Positions 6,916 through 16,191 of a stretch of DNA of 64,000 bases are shown here, piece by piece. Within the stretch, counting starts at the first letter, position 1, and each line of letters opens with the position of its first letter. Source of the DNA: a bacterium (GTDB lineage Bacteria; Acidobacteriota; Polarisedimenticolia; Polarisedimenticolales; Polarisedimenticolaceae); the NCBI GenBank assembly GCA_024226515.1, contig JAAELQ010000205.1:1-64000 (forward strand), written 5' to 3'. A model generated the notes under the pieces. It ran no database searches and was not told where the DNA came from. It was given only the letters and a program-made list of their open reading frames with translations. The position numbers and the translations under genes are program-made.

Positions 6916-9900
6916 GTGGCGGACTTCAAGGTCTACCGCGGGACGTCCGTAATCCCCGCGAGTAAGAGTTCGGTCGGCCTCAAGCCGTCGACCCATTATC
7001 CGGATCTCGACACTGGGAACCCTGCGTTTATTCGGATCGTGAACTCCCGCCTTACGGGGATGGGCACGACGTCGGGCGGGGGCACGCAGCAGCTCGACGA
7101 CTTCACGGCGTACATCTCGAACCCTGGCAGCCTCGCGACCGGGATCACATTCACGCGCTACGGCACGACGAATGACTGCCGCATCCAGTGGGAGATCATC
7201 GAGTACGTCGGTGAGTCCGGCGGCCCCAACGAGTTCACGGTGCAGCAGGTCGGGACATCGAACCTAGCCAGCCTGACGAACGGGCAGCAGGAGTCGTTCG
7301 GTAGCACGTTCGACGAGGACCGCACGACAGTGTTCATCACCGGCCAGCGCACCGATGACACGGGGAACTCGGCCTGGGGCAACTGCCTCTTTACGTCCCA
7401 GATCATCGACGACGACACGATCGAATTCAATCGTCAGATTGCTACGTCAGCCGGCGAGGTGTCCTACGCGGTGGTCGAGTTCAATGGCTCGAACTGGCGC
7501 GACATCTACAGGTTCGAGTCCGACTCAGAGCCGGGCAGTGCGTGGAGTTCCGGCGCCCCGACGAACTCCGGTACCATCGCGATCGGACACACTCTGCTCG
7601 ACACATCCAAGGTATTCATGCACGTGCAGTACAGCACGGACAATGGCACCTGCGGGCTGGACGACGGGGGCGATACACTTGAGATCGACTCGACCACGAA
7701 CATGCGCACCTACCGGACGGCCAGCTCCGGCACGCGCCGCAAGGTCGCCTGGATCGTGGAGAACACCGCGACAGGCGAGGGGGCCATGGAGGTTACCCAC
7801 GTGTCGGAGTACGTGAACAACGTCACCGGCCCCGAGGAGAAGACATACACCCTAACCACCGACTACGTCGCGACGGCCGCAGACAATGAGGAATTCATGT
7901 CTCTGCTCGGGGAGTGCTGCTCCACCACAGGCGGCGGTCTGGCATACCCGCGCGGCTCTGCGAACGTGGCCCTGACCGGCTCGACGTCGGCATCACTTGA
8001 GTGGACCGTGTCTGACTCCGGTCAACGGGAGCACGTCTGCGTCCAAGTAGTGCGGTGGCCCTGCGCGGGCGACGATCTGGCGGGACACTCTAGCGGCGGC
8101 GGACTGGCGCTTGGAGAGCCGGAGTCTATCGGGGAGGTGGCCGCCCAGGCCGGAGCCTCTGGGCTCTCAAGCGCGGATCCAGAAGGCCCGGCAGACGCGG
8201 AAGCTCTCGCGGCCGGCGCAGGGCTCGCCATGGCGGAAGGCGTGGCCGTCGGTGAGGTCGAAGCGCATGCTGCGGCTGGCTCAAGCATTCACGCGCTGCC
8301 GGAGGCTGCCGCCGAAGGCGCGGCCCGGGCGGTCGGGGGATCGAGCGCGGAAGCGGAGCCGGAAGGAGCCGGGGAGCCAGCGGCAGCGGTGGCCACAAAC
8401 TCGAACGCCCCAGCCCTTGCGACGGCCGTGGCCGGCTCGGAGGCGCGAACCGCCGCGGGGTCGACGATTCAGGCCGCGCCGACAGGTGTGGGGGAGGTGG
8501 ACGGCACAGTCCTGGGCGGCAGCGCCCCCCGCGCGGCGACCGAGGGCGTGGGCGATGTGGGAGCACGTACGGCGGCAGGCTCCGGCCCGAACGCCATAGT
8601 TCAAGCAGCGGCAGGTTCGGTCGCGCGGACAACAGGCACCGCCCTGCCCGTGGCCGATCCGGAAGGGGCGGGCGAGCCTCAGGCCTACGCAGGCGGCGCC
8701 TCCGCGCCCCAGGCGTCCCCGGAGGCTACGGGGGACCTCGCGGCCCAGGCGGCGGCCGGCGGCGACACACGGGCTCTGGGGCAGGGAGCAGGCGAGCCCG
8801 AGGCGCGCGCGACTGGCGGCGGCTCTCCGTGGGCTGAGGGTGAGGCGTCCGCCCAGGCCGCGGCCCAGGCTGCGGCCCTGGGCGGGGCTGCCCCGCGCGC
8901 GGACTCGGAGGGGGCGGGAGAGCCGGAGGCCACCGCGACAGGGAACAGCAAGCCCCGCGCCCTGCCTGAGGGTGCGGGAGAATCCGGGGCCGTGACGAGC
9001 GGCGACGGCGCGGCGACGGCGGAGGCCCAGTCGGTCGCGGGCGGAATGGCACGAACGGCCGGAGGAGGGACAGCAGACGCCCTGCCCGAAGGCGCGGCCG
9101 AGTTCGACGCCCGGACCGCAGGGGCCGGCGGCCCGTACGGGGATCTCAACGGGGCGCGCGACGGCGCGGCCCACGCGGCCGGGAGCGGGGACGCCAGGGC
9201 TAGCGGCGAGCCGGTGGGCGAGACCGGCGCCCAGACCGGCGGGCAGTCGGCGGGGGTGGCTCCGATCGACGCGACTGGCGAGCCGGGGGCCATCACTGGC
9301 GCCGGTAGCGCGGGGCACGGCCAGCCCACCGGGGACGGGGAACTAGAGGGCCGCACCGCGGGAGCGGGCGACACGCGCGGCGATCTCGCGGCCCCGGCAG
9401 AGATCGCGGCCCACACCGCAGGCGGCGCGGTCGACCACGGGGACCCGGAGGGCGGCGGCGAACTCGATGCGACCACGGCGGGTGGCCTGACCGCCTCGGG
9501 TTCCGCCCAGGCCGAGGGAATCGGCACGTCGCCGGCTGCGGTGGTCGGTGGCGGTTCGTTCCCGGTCGCGGGCCCGACGGGAGCGGCGGACCTGGAAGGT
9601 GCGACCAGTGGCGGGGCGGCGGCCCCTGCCGACGTGCAGGGCGCGCTCGAGCCTGGGGCACAGGCGGGAGGCGCGGGCGCGACGCCTGCGTATCCGGAAG
9701 CCAGCGGCCAGCCCGGTGCCGTGGCGGGGGCGGGTGCCGACGGCCAAGCGCTGCCGACGGGTGCTGCGGATCTTGAGGCATCGGCGGCCGGGACGGGAGT
9801 CCCCTACTGCGACCCGTCCGGAATACGCGACGGGGCGGGAGCGGCCAGCAGCTTGAGTGCTGCCCCGGGAACCTGCGAGGGCGCGGGGGAGACCGGCGCC

Positions 9901-10503
9901 CGGGCAGGAGGGTTCGCCGACCTGCGCGCCGCGTTCGAGGTGCTGGGCGAGCTGGCCGCGCGGGCCGGCGGGGAGTCCGCGCCCTACGCGCTGATCGAGG
10001 GACGGGCTGGCCGCTCGGCGACTTCAGCGGCGGGCGGCGGCGCGACGTACGGCGGGGTGGAGGGGGTCGCCCAGGGCTGCTACGAGTTCGTGGCCAACGT
10101 GGTGCGAGCGTTCTTCCACTCCCAGGTCGAGGACCCCGCGACCCTGCTCACGGCCTACGATGACGAGCCTGCGCTGGACATGACGATCCCCTGCGCGGAC
10201 GTCTGGGCCCGCGTGCGGGTGATCTTCGACGACACACGCCTCGACGACCTGCTGGGACCCCGCGATTTCCTCAAAACGGGGCGTATGCTATGCTCGCTCC
10301 ACGTACCCCTCGGGGAGGGAGACCGACGAGCGCTGTCCGCGGCCGACACGATCACGGACGCTTTTCGTCGGAGGACCTCGCAGGGGGTGGAGTTCCTCGA
10401 CCCCGAGCTACGGCCCGGGCGAGTGGTGCACGACGGCCGCGAGTGGTGGTGGGTTGTGGACCTCTCGTGCCGGTTCCGGTTCGAGGTGGACGACGACGAT
10501 TGA
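6916..10503 (+). CDS. Giant repeat protein with tail-terminator-like C-terminal domain
   Basis: A 1195-residue protein starting at GTG. Three parts are visible. Residues 1-389 form a beta-rich Thr/Ser/Gly domain of structural-protein type. Residues 390-1055 are about 33 imperfect tandem repeats of about 20 residues, almost entirely Ala, Gly, Glu, Pro, Ser and Thr. Residues about 1065-1195 resemble the next gene product: both share an F-x-S-x-VED start, an acidic DVWARVRV/DVWCRF strand, a GEGDRRAL/NRGDRAVL helix start and a final REWWWVVDLSC/GPWWRMDLDC strand. The C-terminal domain therefore looks like a second copy of the tail terminator domain fused to a long flexible arm. A collar or whisker-like appendage anchored at the neck is my inference. 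Confidence 0.7.
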   Translation: MADFKVYRGTSVIPASKSSVGLKPSTHYPDLDTGNPAFIRIVNSRLTGMGTTSGGGTQQLDDFTAYISNPGSLATGITFTRYGTTNDCRIQWEIIEYVGESGGPNEFTVQQVGTSNLASLTNGQQESFGSTFDEDRTTVFITGQRTDDTGNSAWGNCLFTSQIIDDDTIEFNRQIATSAGEVSYAVVEFNGSNWRDIYRFESDSEPGSAWSSGAPTNSGTIAIGHTLLDTSKVFMHVQYSTDNGTCGLDDGGDTLEIDSTTNMRTYRTASSGTRRKVAWIVENTATGEGAMEVTHVSEYVNNVTGPEEKTYTLTTDYVATAADNEEFMSLLGECCSTTGGGLAYPRGSANVALTGSTSASLEWTVSDSGQREHVCVQVVRWPCAGDDLAGHSSGGGLALGEPESIGEVAAQAGASGLSSADPEGPADAEALAAGAGLAMAEGVAVGEVEAHAAAGSSIHALPEAAAEGAARAVGGSSAEAEPEGAGEPAAAVATNSNAPALATAVAGSEARTAAGSTIQAAPTGVGEVDGTVLGGSAPRAATEGVGDVGARTAAGSGPNAIVQAAAGSVARTTGTALPVADPEGAGEPQAYAGGASAPQASPEATGDLAAQAAAGGDTRALGQGAGEPEARATGGGSPWAEGEASAQAAAQAAALGGAAPRADSEGAGEPEATATGNSKPRALPEGAGESGAVTSGDGAATAEAQSVAGGMARTAGGGTADALPEGAAEFDARTAGAGGPYGDLNGARDGAAHAAGSGDARASGEPVGETGAQTGGQSAGVAPIDATGEPGAITGAGSAGHGQPTGDGELEGRTAGAGDTRGDLAAPAEIAAHTAGGAVDHGDPEGGGELDATTAGGLTASGSAQAEGIGTSPAAVVGGGSFPVAGPTGAADLEGATSGGAAAPADVQGALEPGAQAGGAGATPAYPEASGQPGAVAGAGADGQALPTGAADLEASAAGTGVPYCDPSGIRDGAGAASSLSAAPGTCEGAGETGARAGGFADLRAAFEVLGELAARAGGESAPYALIEGRAGRSATSAAGGGATYGGVEGVAQGCYEFVANVVRAFFHSQVEDPATLLTAYDDEPALDMTIPCADVWARVRVIFDDTRLDDLLGPRDFLKTGRMLCSLHVPLGEGDRRALSAADTITDAFRRRTSQGVEFLDPELRPGRVVHDGREWWWVVDLSCRFRFEVDDDD
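8083..10077 (+). repeat. About 33 imperfect 60-bp coding repeats
   Basis: Within the 1195-residue protein, units of 18-22 residues recur with the approximate pattern G-G-x-x-x-A-x-P-E-G-A-G-E-x-E-A-x-T-A. They are diverged at the DNA level (GC-rich, no long exact repeats), so the array is old or maintained by selection at the protein level rather than by recent slippage. Confidence 0.8.
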
Positions 10504-10506
10504 CCC

Positions 10507-10947
10507 ATGGCGAATTTCGAGACCCTCTACAACGCATTGCGGACGCGCTTCAAGACAAGCGTCGAGGACGTGGTCCCGCTCGCCGTTCAGTACGATAACG
10601 ATCCGCCGTTCGGTACCTCTGGCTCGAACTACTCCGAGCAGGATCCCCAGGAGGATGTCTGGTGCCGCTTCGCGATCGTGCCCGGATCCTCAGGCATGGT
10701 CGACACTGCGGGGACCGTCCACACCTTCCGCACGCAGGGACTCTGCCGCGTGTCGGTCTACGGGCCGATCAACCGCGGCGACCGCGCCGTGCTCGTGGTG
10801 GTGGATACGATCAACGAAGCATTCCGTGCGGCCCAGACGATCGACTACGTCGTCGAGGTGCCGGACGTAAGCCAGGGGCGACGGGACGGCCCCTGGTGGA
10901 GAATGGATCTAGACTGTCCCTTCTTCGCCGACGAGTCGGCATCTTGA
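10507..10947 (+). CDS. Tail terminator protein
   Basis: A 146-residue protein starting 3 nt after the previous stop. Its size, its N-terminal helix (FETLYNALRTRF), its central EDVWCRF strand and its place just before the tail tube gene fit the tail terminator (gpU-like) that caps the tube and joins it to the head. The preceding giant protein ends in a domain with the same layout, see 6916. No catalytic motif is expected or seen. Confidence 0.65.
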   Translation: MANFETLYNALRTRFKTSVEDVVPLAVQYDNDPPFGTSGSNYSEQDPQEDVWCRFAIVPGSSGMVDTAGTVHTFRTQGLCRVSVYGPINRGDRAVLVVVDTINEAFRAAQTIDYVVEVPDVSQGRRDGPWWRMDLDCPFFADESAS

Positions 10948-10972
10948 GCTATCAGCTACAGGAGATAGGAAC

Positions 10973-12424
10973 ATGACAGTAGCAAGCGCCGACGAAGTTG
11001 CCCTCTTTGAAGCAGAAGAGGCCGTCTACGGCACCCCCGACGGAACCGCCACACTCGCTCCGATTCGTTTCACGACGGAGAGTATCGAGATGACCACCGA
11101 GACAGAGCGCTCGGCAGAGTCCACGCCCGATGCCCAGGACGTCGACATCTCGCGCGTGGATCTCGCAGTCGCGGGGACCATCGCCTCCGAGCTGTCCTAT
11201 GGCACGCACGACGCGCGCATCGAGGCCTCGCTCCGTGGCGTGTTTACGCCGAAAGGCGGCACGGTCACGTTCACAGGTGACGGTGCGGCCGACATCGTCT
11301 TTACTGCGGCCGACTCGTCCCTGAACAACACGGGGGACGACTTCCTCGCGCTTGGGTTCAAAAAGGGACAGCGTGTTACCGTCAGTGACTCGGTCGTCTC
11401 GGCGGGGGCGAACAACGGCGGCTACATCCTCGGGACGGTCACCGCGCTGAAGATGCTCCTCACGACCGACGGCCGCACCGCAGCCACGATCGTGGACGAG
11501 GCTGCCGTGGCAGCCACCGTGCACACGGGCTCGCTTGTCACCGATCGCACTACGCTTTCGTTCGACGGACCTTCGAACGAGATCCGCGACTCCGGCAACG
11601 GGTTCGTCGATGACGGCTTCGTTGCGGGCCAGTGGATCACGATCACGGACGCGTCGAACGGCGGAAACAACGGACTGTTCCGTATCGACTCCGTTCTGGC
11701 CGGGGCCATGCCGCTCACCCATGGTTCCACGATCGTGACGGAAGCCGCCGCGGCGTCCATCGACCTCGTGACCGAGCGCTACGTGGAGAACGGCACGACC
11801 GATCGCTCGTTCTCGGTGGAGAAGCGGTTCAACGATCGCGACGACGCGGACAAGTTCGTGCAGGAGACAGGCATCGTGTACGGGGGCTTCACGGTCAACG
11901 TCTCGATAAAGCAGATCATCACCATCGAGTTCCCCGTGATCGGGAAGCTCGAGGTCGACGGCGGCGGCGCGACGTACGGCACCGCCGACTCAGCAGCCAC
12001 CACGACTCGACCTTACACTGCGGTTGCCTCGTCGAGCGCGCTCTTCGAGGATGGCTCGACGTTCAAGGTGACGGACTTTTCCATCGAGGTCGCCCAGAAT
12101 CTTGAGGCCCTCACCGAGGCGTTCGAACTCGGCGCAGCGTGCGTTGTGGCCGGTACCGTCCAGGTGAGCGGAGCCTTCTCGACGTTCTACCGGACGAAGG
12201 CCACCATGGACAAGTACCTGGCTTTCGACGAGACGCAATTCGTACTGAAGCTGGTCGACGCTGCCGGGAATACGGACCTGATCGAGATCCCGAGCGCCTT
12301 CCTGGCGTCGGGCTCCCGCACCGGCTCGGGCAAAAATTCCCGCGTGGTTTCCCCCTACACCTTCGATGCCCGTAAGGACCCGGTGCAAGGGAAAACGATT
12401 CGCTGGGTCACCATCCCGGCCTAG
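10973..12424 (+). CDS. Major tail tube protein with duplicated insert domain
   Basis: A 483-residue protein in the tail tube position (between terminator and chaperones). The N-terminal VALFEAEEAVYGTP start, the central RSFSVEKRFND segment and the C-terminal beta region match the Phage_tube_2 type of tube protein. Inserted after residue about 100 are two similar modules of about 65 residues: one with FLALGFKKGQRVTVSD and NNGGYILGTV, the other with FVDDGFVAGQWITITD and NNGLFRIDSV. They probably form surface domains on the tube. The tube polymer would surround the tape measure. A GGAGATAGGAAC ribosome binding site precedes the ATG. Confidence 0.75.
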   Translation: MTVASADEVALFEAEEAVYGTPDGTATLAPIRFTTESIEMTTETERSAESTPDAQDVDISRVDLAVAGTIASELSYGTHDARIEASLRGVFTPKGGTVTFTGDGAADIVFTAADSSLNNTGDDFLALGFKKGQRVTVSDSVVSAGANNGGYILGTVTALKMLLTTDGRTAATIVDEAAVAATVHTGSLVTDRTTLSFDGPSNEIRDSGNGFVDDGFVAGQWITITDASNGGNNGLFRIDSVLAGAMPLTHGSTIVTEAAAASIDLVTERYVENGTTDRSFSVEKRFNDRDDADKFVQETGIVYGGFTVNVSIKQIITIEFPVIGKLEVDGGGATYGTADSAATTTRPYTAVASSSALFEDGSTFKVTDFSIEVAQNLEALTEAFELGAACVVAGTVQVSGAFSTFYRTKATMDKYLAFDETQFVLKLVDAAGNTDLIEIPSAFLASGSRTGSGKNSRVVSPYTFDARKDPVQGKTIRWVTIPA

Positions 12425-12500
12425 GATTCGCTACCTTGGGAAGCCCGGGGGCCGCGTGCCTCCGGGACCCCTCCCCCGATCCCCACAGGAGAACGAACAC

Positions 12501-12935
12501 ATGGCCACCCTGAACCGCTTCCGCCAGGATCCCGAGAAGATCAAACGCGGCGTCCCCATCTACTTCGGCGACCCGTCGGACCCCATCGTCTTTCACGTGA
12601 GCCTGCTACAACGCGCCATCGAGCAGGCCATTTCCAGGATGGAGCCGGAGCGGCGACAAGCCGCGCGCGAGGGGCGCCTGCCCGCGGGCGAACTCATCCG
12701 CGAAGCTGGTGGCGACGTGGTTCTGGGTTGGGAGAACTGGCACGAGGAGGGCCCCGACGGCCAGCCGCTCCTCGACGAGGCCGGGAAGCCGGTCCCCGTC
12801 CCGTACTCCCCCGACCGCGTGGCCGAGCTGCTGCAGGACGACACGCTCGTCGAACTGCACGAGAAGATCCTCGCCACGGCGAACAGTCACGAGCCCTACC
12901 GTCGCGACGTCGTCCAGGAGCAGCGGGGAAACTGA
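12501..12935 (+). CDS. Tail assembly chaperone, short form (gpG-like)
   Basis: A 144-residue acidic protein between tail tube and tape measure genes, the conserved place of the lambda G/GT chaperone pair. I start it at ATG 12501 after CACAGGAGAACGAAC, not at the upstream in-frame codon, which lies inside the tube gene. Its last two sense codons, GGA AAC, form part of a -1 slippery heptamer, and TGA follows directly. The short form would be made when no slip occurs. Both forms bind the tape measure during tail assembly. Confidence 0.8.
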   Translation: MATLNRFRQDPEKIKRGVPIYFGDPSDPIVFHVSLLQRAIEQAISRMEPERRQAAREGRLPAGELIREAGGDVVLGWENWHEEGPDGQPLLDEAGKPVPVPYSPDRVAELLQDDTLVELHEKILATANSHEPYRRDVVQEQRGN

Positions 12936-13264
12936 CCTCGCGCCTCCTCTGGGAACTGCGTCATGAGGAGGTGCTAGACCACTACGCAGCCATGGTCGAG
13001 GCGGGCGAGGATGTCCCGGAACTACGGGAGAGGCCCCCAGTGTGGGCCGACGTCGCTAGCGTCTGGACCGTCTGGCGGATCGCCAACCGGGGACGTCGGG
13101 ACGATCTCGACCCGCTAAAGGCTCGCGACATCGTGCCTCTTCTTGATACCATGGGTGTCGAGCAAGGGGACCACCTCTGGTACCTCGACCACGTCACGTG
13201 CATGGACGTTGAGTTCCGGAGGTTCCAGAGAGATCGACGGGAAGAGGAGGCCCGGCACGGATGA
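12501..13264 (+). CDS. Tail assembly chaperone, -1 frameshift fusion (gpGT-like)
   Basis: A -1 slip on G-GGA-AAC (12926-12932) joins 12501..12932 to 12932..13264, giving a 254-residue fusion. The downstream frame reads straight on as KLTSRLLWELR and then an acidic/basic helical domain ending REEEARHG, with no start codon of its own near the junction. The T-like domain has the WxVWRIANRG pattern often seen in GT extensions. The fusion stop overlaps the tape measure ATG (ATGA). This is the canonical arrangement in long-tailed phages; slippage itself is inferred. Confidence 0.8.
12926..12932 (+). other. -1 ribosomal frameshift slippery site
   Basis: The heptamer GGGAAAC reads G GGA AAC in the zero frame, the X XXY YYZ form needed for -1 slippage, and is followed at once by TGA. 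It is one base from lambda's GGGAAAG. It lies at the only point where the two chaperone frames can be joined. Confidence 0.8.
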
Positions 13265-16191
13265 CGACGCTCTTTCTGAGCATCAACGCAGAGCGCGCCC
13301 GAGACGGTGCCGGCAAGTTCGTGGCCGCAGGCAAAAAGGTGGAACGGGGTGCGATCCAAGCGTCCGCCCGCGTCAACGTCCTCGACTCAAGCCTCCGGAA
13401 TGTGGGACGTACCGCGCTGAACCTGCGCGGCGGCCTGACCCAGCTCGCGGGCACGTTCGTGGCCGTGGCCGCGGTTCGCGGCGGCATTCGCACAATCGCG
13501 ACATTCGAGGAGACGATGCTCACCCTGCAGGGCGTCGCGGTCGACACGAACCAGACGCTCGCGGAGCAGGCGCTACAGTTCGACCGACTAGAGGACGCAG
13601 CACGCCGTGCTGGAGCCTCGACGCGCTTCTCTGCCAGCGAGGCGGCCGAGGGCCTGCTCTTCCTGGGCCGCGCAGGCTTCGACGCCAACGAGGCCGTAGC
13701 CGCCCTTCCCGACACCCTGAACCTGGCCGTGGCCGGCGTACTTGAGCTGGGCCAGGCTGCGGACATCGCCTCCAACGTCGTCAAGCAGTTCGGCCTCGAG
13801 ATCACCGAGACCACCCGCGTGGCCGACGTGCTCGTCCGCACGGCCAACGCGTCGAACACGAACGTAGAGCAGCTCGCCGAGGCGCTCAAGCTGGCCGGCC
13901 CCATCGCCGCGCAGGCGGGGCGCTCGCTTGAGGAGACGACGCGCGCGATCGGCATCCTGGGGGACGCAGGCATCCAGGCGAGCCTCGCAGGTACGAACCT
14001 CCGCGGAACCCTGCTCGGCCTAGCCGCGCCGACATCCAAGGCACGCAAGGCAATCCGAGACATGCGGCTCGACGTGGAGCAGCTCAACCCTGCTACGAAC
14101 GATCTTGAGGCGATTTTCCGGAACCTAGCCAAAGGTCTCGACGGCATAGCCGCTCCCGACCGTCTCGGCGCGCTCAACGCCATCTTTGGTCGACGCAACG
14201 CGGCAGCGGCGGCAGTGCTCGCCGGGAGTGTGGAACGTCTCGGGGAAAAGTTCAACGAGACCGGACGCTCCGCTGCCGAGCTGGCCGAACTCCAGGACTC
14301 TGGGCTAATCGGGTCATTCAAGGCGATGATATCCGCCGTGCAGGAGGGGCTCCATGTGCTCGGTCGGGACAAGGGCTTCGGGCGCGCGCTCCAGGACGTG
14401 ATCGACCAGACCACGGACGTGGTCCGCGTACTCGTCGGGATGGACGACGCTGTCGAGGGAAATATCGTCCGCGCCCGCACGCTGGCCACGACTGTGAAGG
14501 CGGTCACTGCCGGATTCATCGCCATGAAGGCCACGCGAATCGCCATCTTCTTTGGCGGTGTGGCCAAGTCCGTACTCGGCGTGGTCACATCACTGAAGGC
14601 GCTTCGCATCGCGCTCGCTTCAACCGGCATTGGCCTGCTTGCCGTCGCCGTCGGCGCGGCAGCAGTCGCCGCGATCAAGTTCCAGGACGAACTCCGGGAG
14701 ATGGGCGTGACGACGCGAGGCGTGGCCGACGTGGTCCTGGCCACGTTCCGCGTCTTGGGCGACCGCGTGCGTCTGATTTTCGGGGTGCTGGCCCGCGTCT
14801 TCCAGGGCACGTTCCAGTTCTTCGCAGACATCGCCAAGGACGCGGTATCCCTGGCACTAGAGGCGTTCAACAGCTTCGGAGAGAAGGCGAGCAGCGTGCT
14901 CTCCCAGCTCTTCGGCGCGATCGGGATTGATGCCATCAAGCGCTTCGCGAATATCGCAATCGGGATTTTTGTCTCTCTGGGCGAGTCGATTCAGTCTCTC
15001 ATCGGCGGAATCGTAGAGGCGTTCCTGGCCCTGGGGGAGTTCGACATCACCAGCCCGATCGAGTCCGCCAAGAAGGTGGTCGGCGGGCTGAAAAAGGTCG
15101 GGATCGGCACGGCCGACGACATCGGAGCGGCGTTCAAACGGAACCTGTCGACGGACTTCGTCTCCGATATCGGCGGCGCGGTCAAGGACGTGTCGACGGA
15201 CTTCGTCTCCGATATCGGCGGCGCGGTCAAGGACGTGTTCAAGAGCGTGAAGGCCGAACTTGAGAGCGAGCTAGGCCGCGACCTGCCTGGACTCGGCGAA
15301 CTGCTGGACGTCGGCTCCATCTCGGACGAGATCGTAGAGGCGATCGCCCGCCTGCGTGGCCGCCGGCAGGAACTCCAGCAGCCGTTCATTGACGCGCTAG
15401 GCGACCTACCCGCCAAGATCGCTCAGACGACGGCCCTCTCTGCATTTGGCATCGTCGCCAAGGATCTAGAGACGGCCTCTGAGGAGGGGAACCGATTCAA
15501 GGACGTGCTCGACCGCATTGCCTCGGGCGAGGGCGACGGTGGCGACGGCCCGGTGCAGCGGCTCCGGCGCTCGTTCGAGGGAACCACGCGCGCCATGCGC
15601 GAGGCCATCGCAGTGGCGGAACGCTTCCGCCTCAAGCAACAGGAGATCCAGCAGTTCTCGGACAACGTGGGGCGGTCGTTCGCGAACGCCTTCGGCGAGT
15701 TCGTCACCGGCGCGGCCTCGGGCAGGGATGCTGCGCAGGCCCTCCTCAAGCGTTTGACGGAGCTGGTCCTTGAGATGCTAGTCCTCGGCCCGCTGGCCCG
15801 TGCTCTCTCAGCGTCCCTCTCGCAGGCTCTCGCACCTCCGCTGCCGGCGCAAGCTCAGGCCGGGGCCACGGCGGCGAGTACCGGCGCGGGCCTCCTGACG
15901 AACGTCGTAGGCGGGCTCTTTGGCGGCGGAATTCCTGGCTTCCTGTCCGGCGGCCAGTTCAACGTCGGCGGCTCCGGGGGTCACGACTCCCAGCTCGTCG
16001 CCTTCCGCGCGACCCCCAACGAACGCGTCACCGTAGAGACGCCCGGCCAGCAGCGCTCAAGTCCCTTCGGCGGAGGGGCCTCGAACGTGACCGTGAACAA
16101 CTTCATCCAGACGCCGGACCTCGATGGCTTCCGGGCCACTGAGCGTCAGCGCACGCAAGACGTCAAGGACGCTATGGGAGGCCTCCGGTGA
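13261..16191 (+). CDS. Tail tape measure protein
   Basis: A 976-residue protein of the TP901-type tape measure family. Residues about 75-300 carry the family's conserved region (FEETMLTLQGVA, LEDAARRAGASTRFSASEAAEGL, LAEALKLAGPIAAQAG). Hydrophobic segments lie at about 415-475 and 560-590. The C-terminus is Gly-rich and ends in a short conserved-type tail. It sets tail length and is ejected with the DNA. By the usual 1.5 angstrom per residue rule it predicts a tail of roughly 145 nm, an inference that ignores processing. Residues about 630-660 contain a perfect 15-residue tandem duplication. Confidence 0.9.
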   Translation: MTTLFLSINAERARDGAGKFVAAGKKVERGAIQASARVNVLDSSLRNVGRTALNLRGGLTQLAGTFVAVAAVRGGIRTIATFEETMLTLQGVAVDTNQTLAEQALQFDRLEDAARRAGASTRFSASEAAEGLLFLGRAGFDANEAVAALPDTLNLAVAGVLELGQAADIASNVVKQFGLEITETTRVADVLVRTANASNTNVEQLAEALKLAGPIAAQAGRSLEETTRAIGILGDAGIQASLAGTNLRGTLLGLAAPTSKARKAIRDMRLDVEQLNPATNDLEAIFRNLAKGLDGIAAPDRLGALNAIFGRRNAAAAAVLAGSVERLGEKFNETGRSAAELAELQDSGLIGSFKAMISAVQEGLHVLGRDKGFGRALQDVIDQTTDVVRVLVGMDDAVEGNIVRARTLATTVKAVTAGFIAMKATRIAIFFGGVAKSVLGVVTSLKALRIALASTGIGLLAVAVGAAAVAAIKFQDELREMGVTTRGVADVVLATFRVLGDRVRLIFGVLARVFQGTFQFFADIAKDAVSLALEAFNSFGEKASSVLSQLFGAIGIDAIKRFANIAIGIFVSLGESIQSLIGGIVEAFLALGEFDITSPIESAKKVVGGLKKVGIGTADDIGAAFKRNLSTDFVSDIGGAVKDVSTDFVSDIGGAVKDVFKSVKAELESELGRDLPGLGELLDVGSISDEIVEAIARLRGRRQELQQPFIDALGDLPAKIAQTTALSAFGIVAKDLETASEEGNRFKDVLDRIASGEGDGGDGPVQRLRRSFEGTTRAMREAIAVAERFRLKQQEIQQFSDNVGRSFANAFGEFVTGAASGRDAAQALLKRLTELVLEMLVLGPLARALSASLSQALAPPLPAQAQAGATAASTGAGLLTNVVGGLFGGGIPGFLSGGQFNVGGSGGHDSQLVAFRATPNERVTVETPGQQRSSPFGGGASNVTVNNFIQTPDLDGFRATERQRTQDVKDAMGGLR
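15146..15238 (+). repeat. 45-bp perfect tandem duplication in tape measure gene
   Basis: Two adjacent copies of a 45-bp unit match at every base, encoding TDFVSDIGGAVKDVS twice. Identity at third codon positions points to a recent duplication. It is in frame and adds 15 residues, which would lengthen a helical tape measure by a little over 2 nm. Confidence 0.9.

Noticed and set aside
13194..14939. 581-codon leftward ORF opposite the tape measure gene
   Set aside because: Ser/Ala/Arg-rich shadow frame; the plus-strand tape measure motifs are clear.
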